A stretch of 17,976 nt of DNA from an uncultured Collinsella sp. GTDB lineage: Bacteria > Actinomycetota > Coriobacteriia > Coriobacteriales > Coriobacteriaceae. The DNA lies in contig UROC01000037.1 in NCBI GenBank assembly GCA_900549345.1, forward strand, positions 1 to 17,976, written 5' to 3'. Every line of letters starts with the position of its first letter. Position 1 is the first letter of the stretch. This document shows positions 1-6,621 of this stretch, piece after piece. The notes beneath the pieces are model-generated. The model was not told the DNA's origin, made no database searches, and saw nothing but the letters and a program-made list of their open reading frames with translations. Both the position numbers and the translations under genes were made by a program.

Positions 1-85
1 GCCTAGCGCCTTCGTGCAGGATTCCCGAAGTGACTAAAATTTGGCAATAGAGACAGTTTTCACGAACCCCATGGGAGTGACATGC

Positions 86-355
86 ATGGACAACAACACC
101 TTGCTGTTTCAGGACAAGGGCTCGGGTAGGTTTAAAGACGTCAAGATCTACCCCAACCGTATCGAGGTGCTCAGGAAGGGCACTTTCGGCGGCAAACACA
201 CCGAGATTGTCTATCTTAAGGACATCACGGGCGTCAATAGAATCAAAGGCCGTGATGTTTTTCTGCGCAATCGACTGTTGACCGCTTGCGTCTTTAGCCT
301 GAGTAGCCGTGCGAAGGCCCAGGAATTTGTGAACGCGCTGAACATGGTGATGTAG
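86..355 (+). CDS. Small PH-like domain protein of unknown function
   Basis: This encodes a predicted cytoplasmic protein of 89 residues with no signal peptide or membrane segment. The alternation of short beta-strand-like stretches (KIYPNRIEVL, HTEIVYLKDITGVN, CVFSLSS) and the closing helix (AKAQEFVNALN) resembles the small bacterial PH-like folds, where a beta sandwich is capped by one C-terminal helix. That assignment is by pattern only. I chose the ATG at 86 because GGGAG lies at 73-77 with an 8-nt gap. The frame stays open upstream to an ATG at 71 and a TTG at 41, neither with a good ribosome site. The gene converges on the PI-PLC-like gene and shares the hairpin at 381-418. Existence as a gene is likely; function is unknown. 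Confidence 0.65.
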   Translation: MDNNTLLFQDKGSGRFKDVKIYPNRIEVLRKGTFGGKHTEIVYLKDITGVNRIKGRDVFLRNRLLTACVFSLSSRAKAQEFVNALNMVM

Positions 356-380
356 CCGATAACGGCGTTCGGTCCAAGGT

Positions 381-418
381 AAAAATCGGGGCGCAGAACG
401 GTATTCTGCGCCCCGATT
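381..418 (-). terminator. Rho-independent terminator between convergent genes
   Basis: A perfect 15-bp inverted repeat (384-398 with 404-418) encloses a 5-nt loop. Read on the minus strand, the stem is followed by a run of five T (the A's at 381-385), so it is a canonical terminator for the PI-PLC-like gene ending at 448. On the plus strand the stem could also stop the small gene ending at 355, although the T run there is only two bases. Confidence 0.85.
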
Positions 419-447
419 GAGTTGATGCGCCCAAAAAACTGGCTTGC

Positions 448-2925
448 CTATTCGTTAACGTCCTCGGTATTGTCGCGGTCACTGGCAAGCATTGCTGCGC
501 CGGCGACTGTCGTCGCCACGGCGGCGGCAGCGAGCCCGGCGGCGATGCCAGAGCCGTCGCCTGTGCCGGCAAGCTTTTCGCCTGAGCCCTTGCGCTTGTT
601 GTCCTTGTCGTTTTTGTCGGCGCCGCCTGCGTTGGTGCCGTTGCCGTCGCCGGTGTCCGTAGCGCCTGCGTTGCCCGAAGCCGTCACGGTAAAGCTCGCG
701 GCTCCGTCATTAGCAAGCTTGTAGTTTTGCGCCGCGTCGCCCAAAAGACCGTTCGCGCGCACCCAGTACGTTCCTGCGGCAAATGTTTCGCCCTCGACCA
801 TTGCCGTGCCCGGAGCGCCGTCCGCGTCGTGCACAAACTCGAGCTGGGCCGTGCAGGCATCGGTTTCGAGCTTGCCCTCGAGTGATGCCGCAATCTTGGC
901 GCGCACGTCTTCGCCGGCCTTAAGGCCTTCGAGCCCCTCAAAATGGGGCGTCAACGCGCGCGGATCGATATCGATGGGCACATGACCCCGCAGCTCCGTA
1001 ACGGTCTCGTTGCCCAAGGCGTCGACATCCACATATTCGATGGTAAACGCATGGCCCGAAGCCGCCACGTTGAGTACGTTGCTGCTGTCGACAAGGCGGA
1101 AATGACCCTCGCCAACGGTCTTGCCATCCTGGAGCGAGGCATCGCTCAGCGAGTCGCCGTACGTCATGCGCATGCGGGTCGGGAGGCAGCACGAAGCCGA
1201 CTGCGTGTGCTTCGTATCGTAATTGTAATTGCGCTGGTAGATGCTCCGGGCCAGCGCCGCATCAACAAAGTCGGATGCGATGATGCCAATGTGCTTGAGG
1301 TAATCTGTCTTTGTATCCTCGGTGCCGCTGGGATTGATGTACGGGCTCTTGTACAGATGCTCGTTGACTACTCGTGCTGCGGTAAATGGGTTGCTTCCTT
1401 GCTTGTGATTCGTGCAGCTGGTGTAGTTGATAGACCAGCAGCGCTCCAGGACTTGCTCCTTGGCCCCGTTATCGTCCTCGACATCTACCTCGTTGCGGGT
1501 GAGCTTAGCCGTCTCCTGCAGGGCCATATCGACCCAGCTGATCTTGTCGGTTCCGGTGCATTCGTAATGGTCCTGGGCATATACCTTGGTGCAATAGGCT
1601 TTTTTGTCGCCTGTTTCCCCTGCGGCTTCAAAGCCTTGCGCGTTTTGGACGAGACACATAGAGGAGCTGCTGGGGTGTGCTGCGATTTTGTTGTCCCATT
1701 CGGTTAGGTCGAGTCCCCACGTGTGGCCGCTTACGCTGTCGCCGGCGAGTCCAAATCGGCGCAGCAGGACGATCTTTCCGCGCACCTCGTTCAGTGTGGG
1801 AACGCGGCTCGACGTATAGAACAGTTTGGGGTTGTCGTCCAAAACCTTGGCGAAAGCCGTCGTAAGGCTCTCGTCAGTAGCCTCGTTGTTGCCTCGGGAT
1901 ACAAGCATGATGAGCGCTTCTGACGGTTTTTCGTTCAAAAACTTTTTGAAGTAGCCAACGACATCGGAGAGATGCATGAAGTGCCCGTCTTTTTTGAGCA
2001 GGTAGCAACTTCCATGGTCGATGCCGGGGTCGTTGCCTTTTCCGAGTCGGATATCAAAATAGCGAATGCCTTCGAGCAACTGCGTGGGGATGTAGTCCTG
2101 CTGGCACTTTGCTTGCGAGGATTGGGGTTCGGTGTCGTTGTCCACGCTGCAAGTTCCCGAATCGTGCGTGCCCGGGATGCTCAGCTCGTCGAGGTACTTG
2201 TTGCCTTCGACGTGGCTCATCCAACATGGTCCGTCGACGTAGCTGCTATACGTGGTCCAGTCGATGCTGCTAACTGTGGCATTGGTCTTGTCCATGCTGT
2301 AGCCGACAAGCTCGAGCTCCCACGGAATGGAATATTTCTTTTGGCAAATCTTGTTGTTGTCTTGGTCTTTGCCTTTCGATTCTATGGCCAGGTAGTTAAT
2401 GCCGTTTTTCGTGTATATGCGGTCTCGAATAATATAAGTTCCGTCGGACTGGCGGTCGAACGTATAGGCGCGGCTGTCCTTATGGTCATACTCGCCACTC
2501 CATACGTGGATAACCTTTCCATCTTTGTCCGAGTCGCCATCGACCGACCAAATGCTATAGCCCGTCTTTTTATGCTCTTCGAAATTGAGTAAGGTGCGGA
2601 TGGCATACCAGTTTGTGCCGTCCGCATCGGTCCCTACGTGCTCAAGGATGAGCTTGCTGGACGTGCCGTCATTAAACAGGTGGCAGACGTTGCCGATGAC
2701 GTTACCGTCTTCGTTGACGCTCGCGGTGCGAAAATAGCCCGCGGGGCGAAGGCGAATGACGAAATTGTTGAGGTTGGCCGACGCTGTGGGCGTGTCTTCT
2801 GCAAATGCCGCTCGCAGGGGAATACCCAGCGTCGCGGTTTCGGGCAGGCTTGCAAGTGGCGACAACGCCGCAAGTCCTAGGCCCAGCGTAAATGCTCGGC
2901 GACTGATGGCATGGTGCTCGGTCAT
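448..2925 (-). CDS. Tat-exported PI-PLC X domain surface protein
   Basis: An 825-residue predicted secreted phosphatidylinositol-specific phospholipase C-like protein. The N-terminus carries a twin-arginine signal (SRRAFTLGLG, residues 8-17, then a hydrophobic stretch to an AFA site near 42). Residues about 50-210 look like a ricin-type beta-trefoil. The PI-PLC X domain spans about 235-560: SIPGTHDSGT gives the first catalytic His (H254), GIRYFDIRL the conserved Arg region, DHG the second His (H304), and NEKPSEALIML matches the bacterial PI-PLC core. Residues 600-750 look like MBG/Ig-type beta repeats. The C-terminus has a Gly/Asp/Lys-rich linker, LAGTG (785-789) and a hydrophobic helix, as in sortase substrates, but the tail after it is acidic. 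The start is set by GGAGGA just upstream. The family cleaves PI or GPI lipids; the true substrate is unknown. Confidence 0.85.
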   Translation of the reverse strand: MTEHHAISRRAFTLGLGLAALSPLASLPETATLGIPLRAAFAEDTPTASANLNNFVIRLRPAGYFRTASVNEDGNVIGNVCHLFNDGTSSKLILEHVGTDADGTNWYAIRTLLNFEEHKKTGYSIWSVDGDSDKDGKVIHVWSGEYDHKDSRAYTFDRQSDGTYIIRDRIYTKNGINYLAIESKGKDQDNNKICQKKYSIPWELELVGYSMDKTNATVSSIDWTTYSSYVDGPCWMSHVEGNKYLDELSIPGTHDSGTCSVDNDTEPQSSQAKCQQDYIPTQLLEGIRYFDIRLGKGNDPGIDHGSCYLLKKDGHFMHLSDVVGYFKKFLNEKPSEALIMLVSRGNNEATDESLTTAFAKVLDDNPKLFYTSSRVPTLNEVRGKIVLLRRFGLAGDSVSGHTWGLDLTEWDNKIAAHPSSSSMCLVQNAQGFEAAGETGDKKAYCTKVYAQDHYECTGTDKISWVDMALQETAKLTRNEVDVEDDNGAKEQVLERCWSINYTSCTNHKQGSNPFTAARVVNEHLYKSPYINPSGTEDTKTDYLKHIGIIASDFVDAALARSIYQRNYNYDTKHTQSASCCLPTRMRMTYGDSLSDASLQDGKTVGEGHFRLVDSSNVLNVAASGHAFTIEYVDVDALGNETVTELRGHVPIDIDPRALTPHFEGLEGLKAGEDVRAKIAASLEGKLETDACTAQLEFVHDADGAPGTAMVEGETFAAGTYWVRANGLLGDAAQNYKLANDGAASFTVTASGNAGATDTGDGNGTNAGGADKNDKDNKRKGSGEKLAGTGDGSGIAAGLAAAAVATTVAGAAMLASDRDNTEDVNE

Positions 2926-3230
2926 AACTCCTCCATTCGCAGGGTGCGGTTATGCACTTATTTTGGTAACTATACCGTCCAGATGTCTAAACGTGTTGGC
3001 TTAATTGTCTGCGCGGCGCTATAAATCGGCAGACGGATGTGTTTGGGTGCTTGCCGTTTTCGTACCGTTGCCACATTTGGGGTGGTTCCGGCGTCCGGCA
3101 TCCTCGCGTTCGTCGGCTGCCGGCATAAGAGAGGGAGGGTCGGTTTACCGGCCCTCCCTGGATACGAAGCGCTGGGGCACCGCCGCTTGTTGGCACTGCG
3201 CCCGTGTTTCCCGCTGCGCTCGACAGTCGC
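2926..3230. other. Intergenic region upstream of the PI-PLC-like gene
   Basis: This 305-bp stretch holds no convincing gene. It contains the GGAGGA ribosome site of the PI-PLC-like gene at its left end, an AT-richer patch around 2950-3030 where that gene's promoter probably lies (no clean -35/-10 pair was found), and the hairpin at 3132-3159 that ends the preceding lipoprotein transcript. Confidence 0.5.
3132..3159 (-). terminator. Hairpin, probable terminator of the second lipoprotein gene
   Basis: A 12-bp stem (3132-3143 with 3148-3159) has a TTTA loop and one non-Watson-Crick pair. It lies about 70 bp beyond the stop at 3231. On the minus strand it is followed only by CTCTTA, so the U tract is weak. 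Its position and the same AGGGAGG-type arm as the terminator at 3962-3997 support a terminator role. Confidence 0.5.
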
Positions 3231-3824
3231 TTAGCGCTTAATCTCGATATCCTCGAGCTTAACGTCCATGGCCTCGGTCTTGGCCTTGGCGATATCATCG
3301 GCAAATTCCAGAGACTTCATCATGGTCTCGACGGCGTCCTTGTGTTCCTCGACGTTGTCGATACGCACGTACACGCTGCCGCCGTCAACGTCGGTGAAGT
3401 ACTCGGTCGTCACGCCGCCCGAGTGCGTAAAGTAGGCGCTGCGCCAGGTCTTGCCGTTGTACTTAACGGGATCGCTCTCGGTCCATCCAGAGCTGGCCTT
3501 CCACTTTGCCTCGTAGTCGAACAGCTCATCGGCGTTCTTGTCAGGATCGAAGACGGGGATGAAGCGGTCGCTGGCGTGCTCGCTCTCGGTGAACTTAAAC
3601 TGGGCCCTGTCGGCAGTGTCGCCTGCGACGTCGGTGATCTCGACGCCCTCGGGGACCTCGACCTTAAACCAAATGAAGTCGGTCCTCATATCCACGGCTG
3701 GTTTTTCTGCTCCGCCGCCACCACCACTGCCGGTAGCGCCGCCGCTGCCACCGCAACCCACCAGGGCAACTGCGGCAAAAAGACTCATGCAGAGGGTGAG
3801 AATCGCAAAGGCCTTCTTTTTCAT
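3231..3824 (-). CDS. Lipoprotein, paralogue B of a tandem pair
   Basis: A 197-residue predicted membrane-anchored lipoprotein. It has a signal peptide (MKKKAFAIL..) and a lipobox ending LVGC, with the lipidated Cys at 24, followed by a Gly/Ser-rich linker. The mature domain starts with TDFIWFKVEVPEGV and contains GSVYVRIDN; it ends with KLEDIEIKR. These blocks recur in the gene ending at 4051, so the two are tandem duplicates. I do not recognise a named family or an enzyme motif. GAGGAGG about 8 nt before the ATG fixes the start. A terminator at 3962-3997 separates it from its paralogue, so it is probably transcribed on its own from the region holding the 18-bp repeat at 3898-3915. Function is unknown; an extracytoplasmic sensing or binding role is only a guess. 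Confidence 0.85.
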   Translation of the reverse strand: MKKKAFAILTLCMSLFAAVALVGCGGSGGATGSGGGGGAEKPAVDMRTDFIWFKVEVPEGVEITDVAGDTADRAQFKFTESEHASDRFIPVFDPDKNADELFDYEAKWKASSGWTESDPVKYNGKTWRSAYFTHSGGVTTEYFTDVDGGSVYVRIDNVEEHKDAVETMMKSLEFADDIAKAKTEAMDVKLEDIEIKR

Positions 3825-3897
3825 GGTCGTGTCCTCCTCGATCTGTAACCGCCCATGGATTACCTGTCTTTACTGTACGCGTGGACGGCTCGCTAGG

Positions 3898-3915
3898 GTG
3901 GGCCATGTGTCCCAT
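3898..3915 (-). promoter_or_regulatory. 18-bp repeated element upstream of lipoprotein B
   Basis: The sequence GTGGGCCATGTGTCCCAT occurs here and identically at 4854-4871, each time upstream of one of the two paralogous lipoprotein genes. It is an imperfect palindrome (GGG.CA....TG.CCC), as expected for a dimeric regulator's operator. On the minus strand a -10-like TACAGT lies at 3877-3872, which would put the -35 region at the edge of the element. Operator function is inferred. Confidence 0.5.
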
Positions 3916-3961
3916 TCTGAGGGCCGGAATTGCGCCGTTAAGTGGCAATATGCGTGGGCGC

Positions 3962-3997
3962 AAAAGAGGGGAGGGCCGGCCGATCCGATCCTCCCCT
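3962..3997 (-). terminator. Rho-independent terminator of lipoprotein A
   Basis: An 8-bp G/C stem (AGGGGAGG at 3967-3974 with CCTCCCCT at 3990-3997) is followed on the minus strand by TCTTTT (the A's at 3962-3965). It lies about 55 bp after the stop at 4051 and upstream of the next lipoprotein gene, so the two genes are probably separate transcripts. Confidence 0.75.
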
Positions 3998-4050
3998 GGC
4001 TGGGCGTCCGATCATGTAATGACTGCGCATGCGATGCGGCGTGCGAGCCC

Positions 4051-4656
4051 CTAATGCTTGATCTCGATGCTCGAAATCTCGACTTCGCGTGCCTCGGCAA
4101 CTGCCTTCGCCATGTCATCGGGGAACTCGATGGAGTTGAGGAGCGCCTCGGCTTCTTTCTTATGCAGATCGAAGTTCGAGATGAGGACGTAGACGCTTCC
4201 CGGTTCAACGTCGGTAAATAGGAGTGTTGAGACGCCGCTGTTGTCCTCGTACGTTCCGATGAGCCATGTCCTGCCGTTATACTCGACGGACCCGCCATCC
4301 TTCCACTGGAACGTATCACCTTTCTTTTCTGCCTGGTCGGCGTGGGATTCCTCTGCCGTCAGCGCTTTTTTCCAAACGGGGATAAAGCGATCGCCCGAGG
4401 CGTTCTCGTTCTCGGGGAAGGTGAGCTGGACCCTGTCGGCATTCTTGCCAGCGGAGTCGCTTACATCAACGCCCTCGGGCATCTCGACCTTAAACCAAAT
4501 GAAGTCAGTCCTCTTGGCGACGGGAGCTTTTTCCTTGTTCTCGCTCTTGGCGGCGCTGCCGCCCCCGCCCGATGCGCTCCCGCCGCAGCCGACAAGGGCA
4601 AGCGCGGCAAAGAGGGCGATGCAAAGGGAAAGGATTGATAGGGTCTTTTTCTTCAT
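4051..4656 (-). CDS. Lipoprotein, paralogue A of a tandem pair
   Basis: A 201-residue predicted lipoprotein with signal peptide MKKKTLSILSLC.. and lipobox LVGC (Cys 24), then a Gly/Ser-rich and Lys/Glu-rich linker. The mature part opens with KRTDFIWFKVEMPEGV, contains RFIPVW, YNGRTW, GSVYVLISN, and ends SSIEIKH. It aligns end to end with the neighbour at 3231-3824, including the RFIPV and NG(R/K)TW blocks. Although the frame extends to 4725, the ATG at 4656 is chosen because GGAGG lies just before it and the signal peptide begins there. Its upstream region carries the second copy of the 18-bp element. No family is recognised; the pair probably arose by local duplication. Confidence 0.85.
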   Translation of the reverse strand: MKKKTLSILSLCIALFAALALVGCGGSASGGGGSAAKSENKEKAPVAKRTDFIWFKVEMPEGVDVSDSAGKNADRVQLTFPENENASGDRFIPVWKKALTAEESHADQAEKKGDTFQWKDGGSVEYNGRTWLIGTYEDNSGVSTLLFTDVEPGSVYVLISNFDLHKKEAEALLNSIEFPDDMAKAVAEAREVEISSIEIKH

Positions 4657-4788
4657 GGTGGCGTCCTCCTTGTCTGTTAGAGGCATCGTGTGTCGCGGAT
4701 CGCCGGTCGGCGCTTGCGCGCGCACATGATGGCTTTGTTTGCTGTGCGGTGATTCCTCCGTTCTTTGTCCGGCGCCGTGGCGGGCGTT

Positions 4789-4803
4789 GCCCCAACATGG
4801 GGC
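4789..4803. repeat. Short inverted repeat in the lipoprotein A leader
   Basis: GCCCC (4789-4793) and GGGGC (4799-4803) form a perfect short palindrome around AACAT. It sits between the -10-like segment and the start of lipoprotein A, so it could be a leader hairpin or a protein-binding site. No T run follows in either direction, which argues against a terminator. Confidence 0.35.
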
Positions 4804-4853
4804 TCCTTACTTATATGTATGCCCCAGTTGCCGCCGTCCGAGAGCCCCGAAAC

Positions 4854-4871
4854 GTGGGCCATGTGTCCCAT
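4854..4871 (-). promoter_or_regulatory. 18-bp repeated element upstream of lipoprotein A
   Basis: Identical over 18 bp to 3898-3915, while the surrounding intergenic sequence is not obviously conserved. The distance to the candidate -10 differs between copies (about 35 nt here, about 20 nt there). Shared retention of just this block suggests a binding site for a common regulator. Confidence 0.5.
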
Positions 4872-4926
4872 GTTTGCGTCGCTGCCGCCTATCGTGTGTC
4901 ATAGAAATCCGCGATGGCCAGGTGCG

Positions 4927-4955
4927 CTGACGCTCGAGTACTTATGGGCTAGACT
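4927..4955 (+). promoter_or_regulatory. Sigma70-like promoter for fchA-folD
   Basis: CTGACG (4927-4932) and TAGACT (4950-4955) are separated by 17 bp, each matching the consensus at four of six positions. They would start transcription near 4962, about 70 nt before the fchA ATG. Confidence 0.5.
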
Positions 4956-5032
4956 TAGCACCATTATGTGATCGATGCGGTTGGCTGGCGGTTGCCACCC
5001 GACCGATGTATATGACTTGAAGGTGCGTGCGT

Positions 5033-5665
5033 ATGAGCCAAGAGATGATGGACAAGACCTGCCGCGGGTTTGCCGAGGCGCTTGCCGCGCGCGAGCCGGT
5101 TCCCGGCGGCGGTAGCGCGAGCGCCTTTGTGGGCGCGCTGGGCGCCTCGCTGTGCGGAATGGTTGCCCGCTACGGTGCGACCAATCCCGCGCTTGCTGAT
5201 CGTGCGGATGACCTGACGCGTGCGTTTGTCCATGCTGATGAGCTGGCCCAGGAGCTTGTCGAGTTGGTTGCCGAGGACGTTCGTGCCTATGGGCAGGTGT
5301 CCGCGGCGTACGGTATTCCGCGTGACGATCCGGCTCGAGCGACCGCGATTCAGGATGCGCTGCATGTGGCCGCTATGCCGCCGTATCGCATTATGGATGC
5401 CTGCGGGCGTGCGCTGGCGCTGCTCGAGGACATGGCCGACAAGGGTTCGCGTCAGCTGCTGTCCGATGTGGCGTGCGGCGCCGTGTTCTGCCGTTCCGCT
5501 ATGCAGGGCGCGAGCTTGACGCTCTTTGCCAACACCACGTCTATGAAGGACCGGGCGCGCGCCGAGGAGCTCGAGACCGCGTGCGATGAGCTGCTGGACA
5601 CGTGGTTGCCGCGCGCCGATGCGCTGGCGCGCCGCGCCGCCGACGCTGCAAGGAAGAGGGGATAG
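5033..5665 (+). CDS. fchA: Methenyl-THF cyclohydrolase / cyclodeaminase family (FchA)
   Basis: A 210-residue cytoplasmic protein of the formiminotransferase-cyclodeaminase C-terminal family (FTCD_C). The hallmark folate-site loop PVPGGGSASA lies at residues 22-31, and the length and all-helical character fit stand-alone members. These act as methenyltetrahydrofolate cyclohydrolase (FchA) in acetogenic clostridia, or as formimino-THF cyclodeaminase when paired with histidine degradation genes. Here the partner is folD, 2 nt downstream, and no formiminotransferase is visible, so cyclohydrolase is favoured. The ATG at 5033 follows GAAGGTG at a suitable distance; a GTG at 5027 is an in-frame alternative. 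A promoter candidate is at 4927-4955. Confidence 0.88.
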   Translation: MSQEMMDKTCRGFAEALAAREPVPGGGSASAFVGALGASLCGMVARYGATNPALADRADDLTRAFVHADELAQELVELVAEDVRAYGQVSAAYGIPRDDPARATAIQDALHVAAMPPYRIMDACGRALALLEDMADKGSRQLLSDVACGAVFCRSAMQGASLTLFANTTSMKDRARAEELETACDELLDTWLPRADALARRAADAARKRG

Positions 5666-5667
5666 CC

Positions 5668-6522
5668 ATGGCTGAACTGCTGAAGGGCGCTCCCGTCGCC
5701 CGCGCGTTGACTGAGGAACTTGCTGCTCGCTGCGTGGCTTTGCGCGAGCGCGGCGTTGTTCCGACGTTGGCTATCGTGCGTGTGGGTGAACGCGAGGACG
5801 ACCTATCCTACGAGCGCGGTGCGCTCAGGCGCTGCGAGAAGGTTGGCATTGAAGCTCGCCGCGTTTTGCTTCCCGCCGATGTATCGCAGGACGAGCTGTT
5901 GGCGGCCATCGAGGACATCAATTCCGACCCCGCTGTTCATGGCTGCCTGGTGTTCCGCCCGCTGCCCGCCGGCCTTGACGAGGACGCGGTTGCCGCGGCA
6001 CTCGATCCTGCCAAGGACGTTGACTCCATGACGCCGGCTTCGCTGCTCACCACGCTTTCGGGGCGCGGCGAGGGTTTTGCCCCCTGCACAGCCGAAGCCG
6101 TGCTTGCTTTGCTGGATCATTACGGCGTTGAGCTGGATGGGGCCAAGGTCGCGGTGGTCGGGCGCTCGCTGGTGATCGGGCGTCCTGTTGCCGCCATGCT
6201 TACGGCGCGCAATTCGACCGTGACAACGTGCCATACGCATACGCGCGACCTTGCTGCCGAGTGCCGTGCTGCCGACATTGTGGTTGCCGCCGTTGGACTC
6301 GCGCGTACGATTGGCGTGGATGCGGTTCGCGAGGGCCAGACGATCATCGATGTTGGCATTAATTGGGACGAGGCCGCTGGCAAGCTGGTGGGTGACGTCG
6401 ATTCTGATACTGCGGAGCCGGTCGTTAACGCCATCACGCCCGTGCCGGGCGGCGTGGGCGCTGTGACGACGGCGATCCTCGCCAAACACGTGATCGAGGC
6501 GGCCGAGCGCGCATCGAAATAG
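5668..6522 (+). CDS. folD: FolD-type methylene-THF dehydrogenase lacking the cyclohydrolase Lys
   Basis: A 284-residue FolD family enzyme, normally NAD(P)-dependent methylene-THF dehydrogenase plus methenyl-THF cyclohydrolase. Family features are clear: GLDEDAVAAAL-PAKDVDS (101-120), the dinucleotide loop VVGRSLVIGRP (163-173), IIDVGIN (226-232) and ITPVPGGVG (257-264). The catalytic motif YVxxK is changed: Y48 is present but the Lys position (Y+4) is Ala52, in SYERGALRRC. The Gln of the usual VQLPLP is Phe96 (VFRPLP). Asp119 is kept. Lys is established as critical for cyclohydrolase activity, so this protein is probably dehydrogenase-only, complemented by FchA encoded 2 nt upstream. Start at 5668 follows GAGGGG; the open frame further upstream overlaps fchA and is not used. 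Confidence 0.9.
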   Translation: MAELLKGAPVARALTEELAARCVALRERGVVPTLAIVRVGEREDDLSYERGALRRCEKVGIEARRVLLPADVSQDELLAAIEDINSDPAVHGCLVFRPLPAGLDEDAVAAALDPAKDVDSMTPASLLTTLSGRGEGFAPCTAEAVLALLDHYGVELDGAKVAVVGRSLVIGRPVAAMLTARNSTVTTCHTHTRDLAAECRAADIVVAAVGLARTIGVDAVREGQTIIDVGINWDEAAGKLVGDVDSDTAEPVVNAITPVPGGVGAVTTAILAKHVIEAAERASK

Positions 6523-6621
6523 GTTTTTGACCACAAGGGCTGCCGAGGCCGCGGTTTCGCCCTTTCTGCTCCGAAGCGATACACTGTTATCGTTTGATTT
6601 CTTCGCTCAAGGAGGATGCGC

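Larger units (their letters stand above)
4657..5032. other. Divergent intergenic region, lipoprotein A / fchA
   Basis: This 376-bp stretch has no gene I can support. Toward the lipoprotein it holds a GC-rich inverted repeat (4789-4803), an AT-rich -10-like segment (CATATAAG on the minus strand, 4817-4810) and the 18-bp element (4854-4871). Toward fchA it holds a sigma70-like promoter (4927-4955) and a ribosome site near 5019. Confidence 0.55.

Noticed and set aside
6535..6568. AAGGGC/GCCCTT hairpin between folD and the dipeptidase, considered as a terminator
   Set aside because: The stem is only 6 bp with an 18-nt loop and no T run, so it was not listed as a feature.
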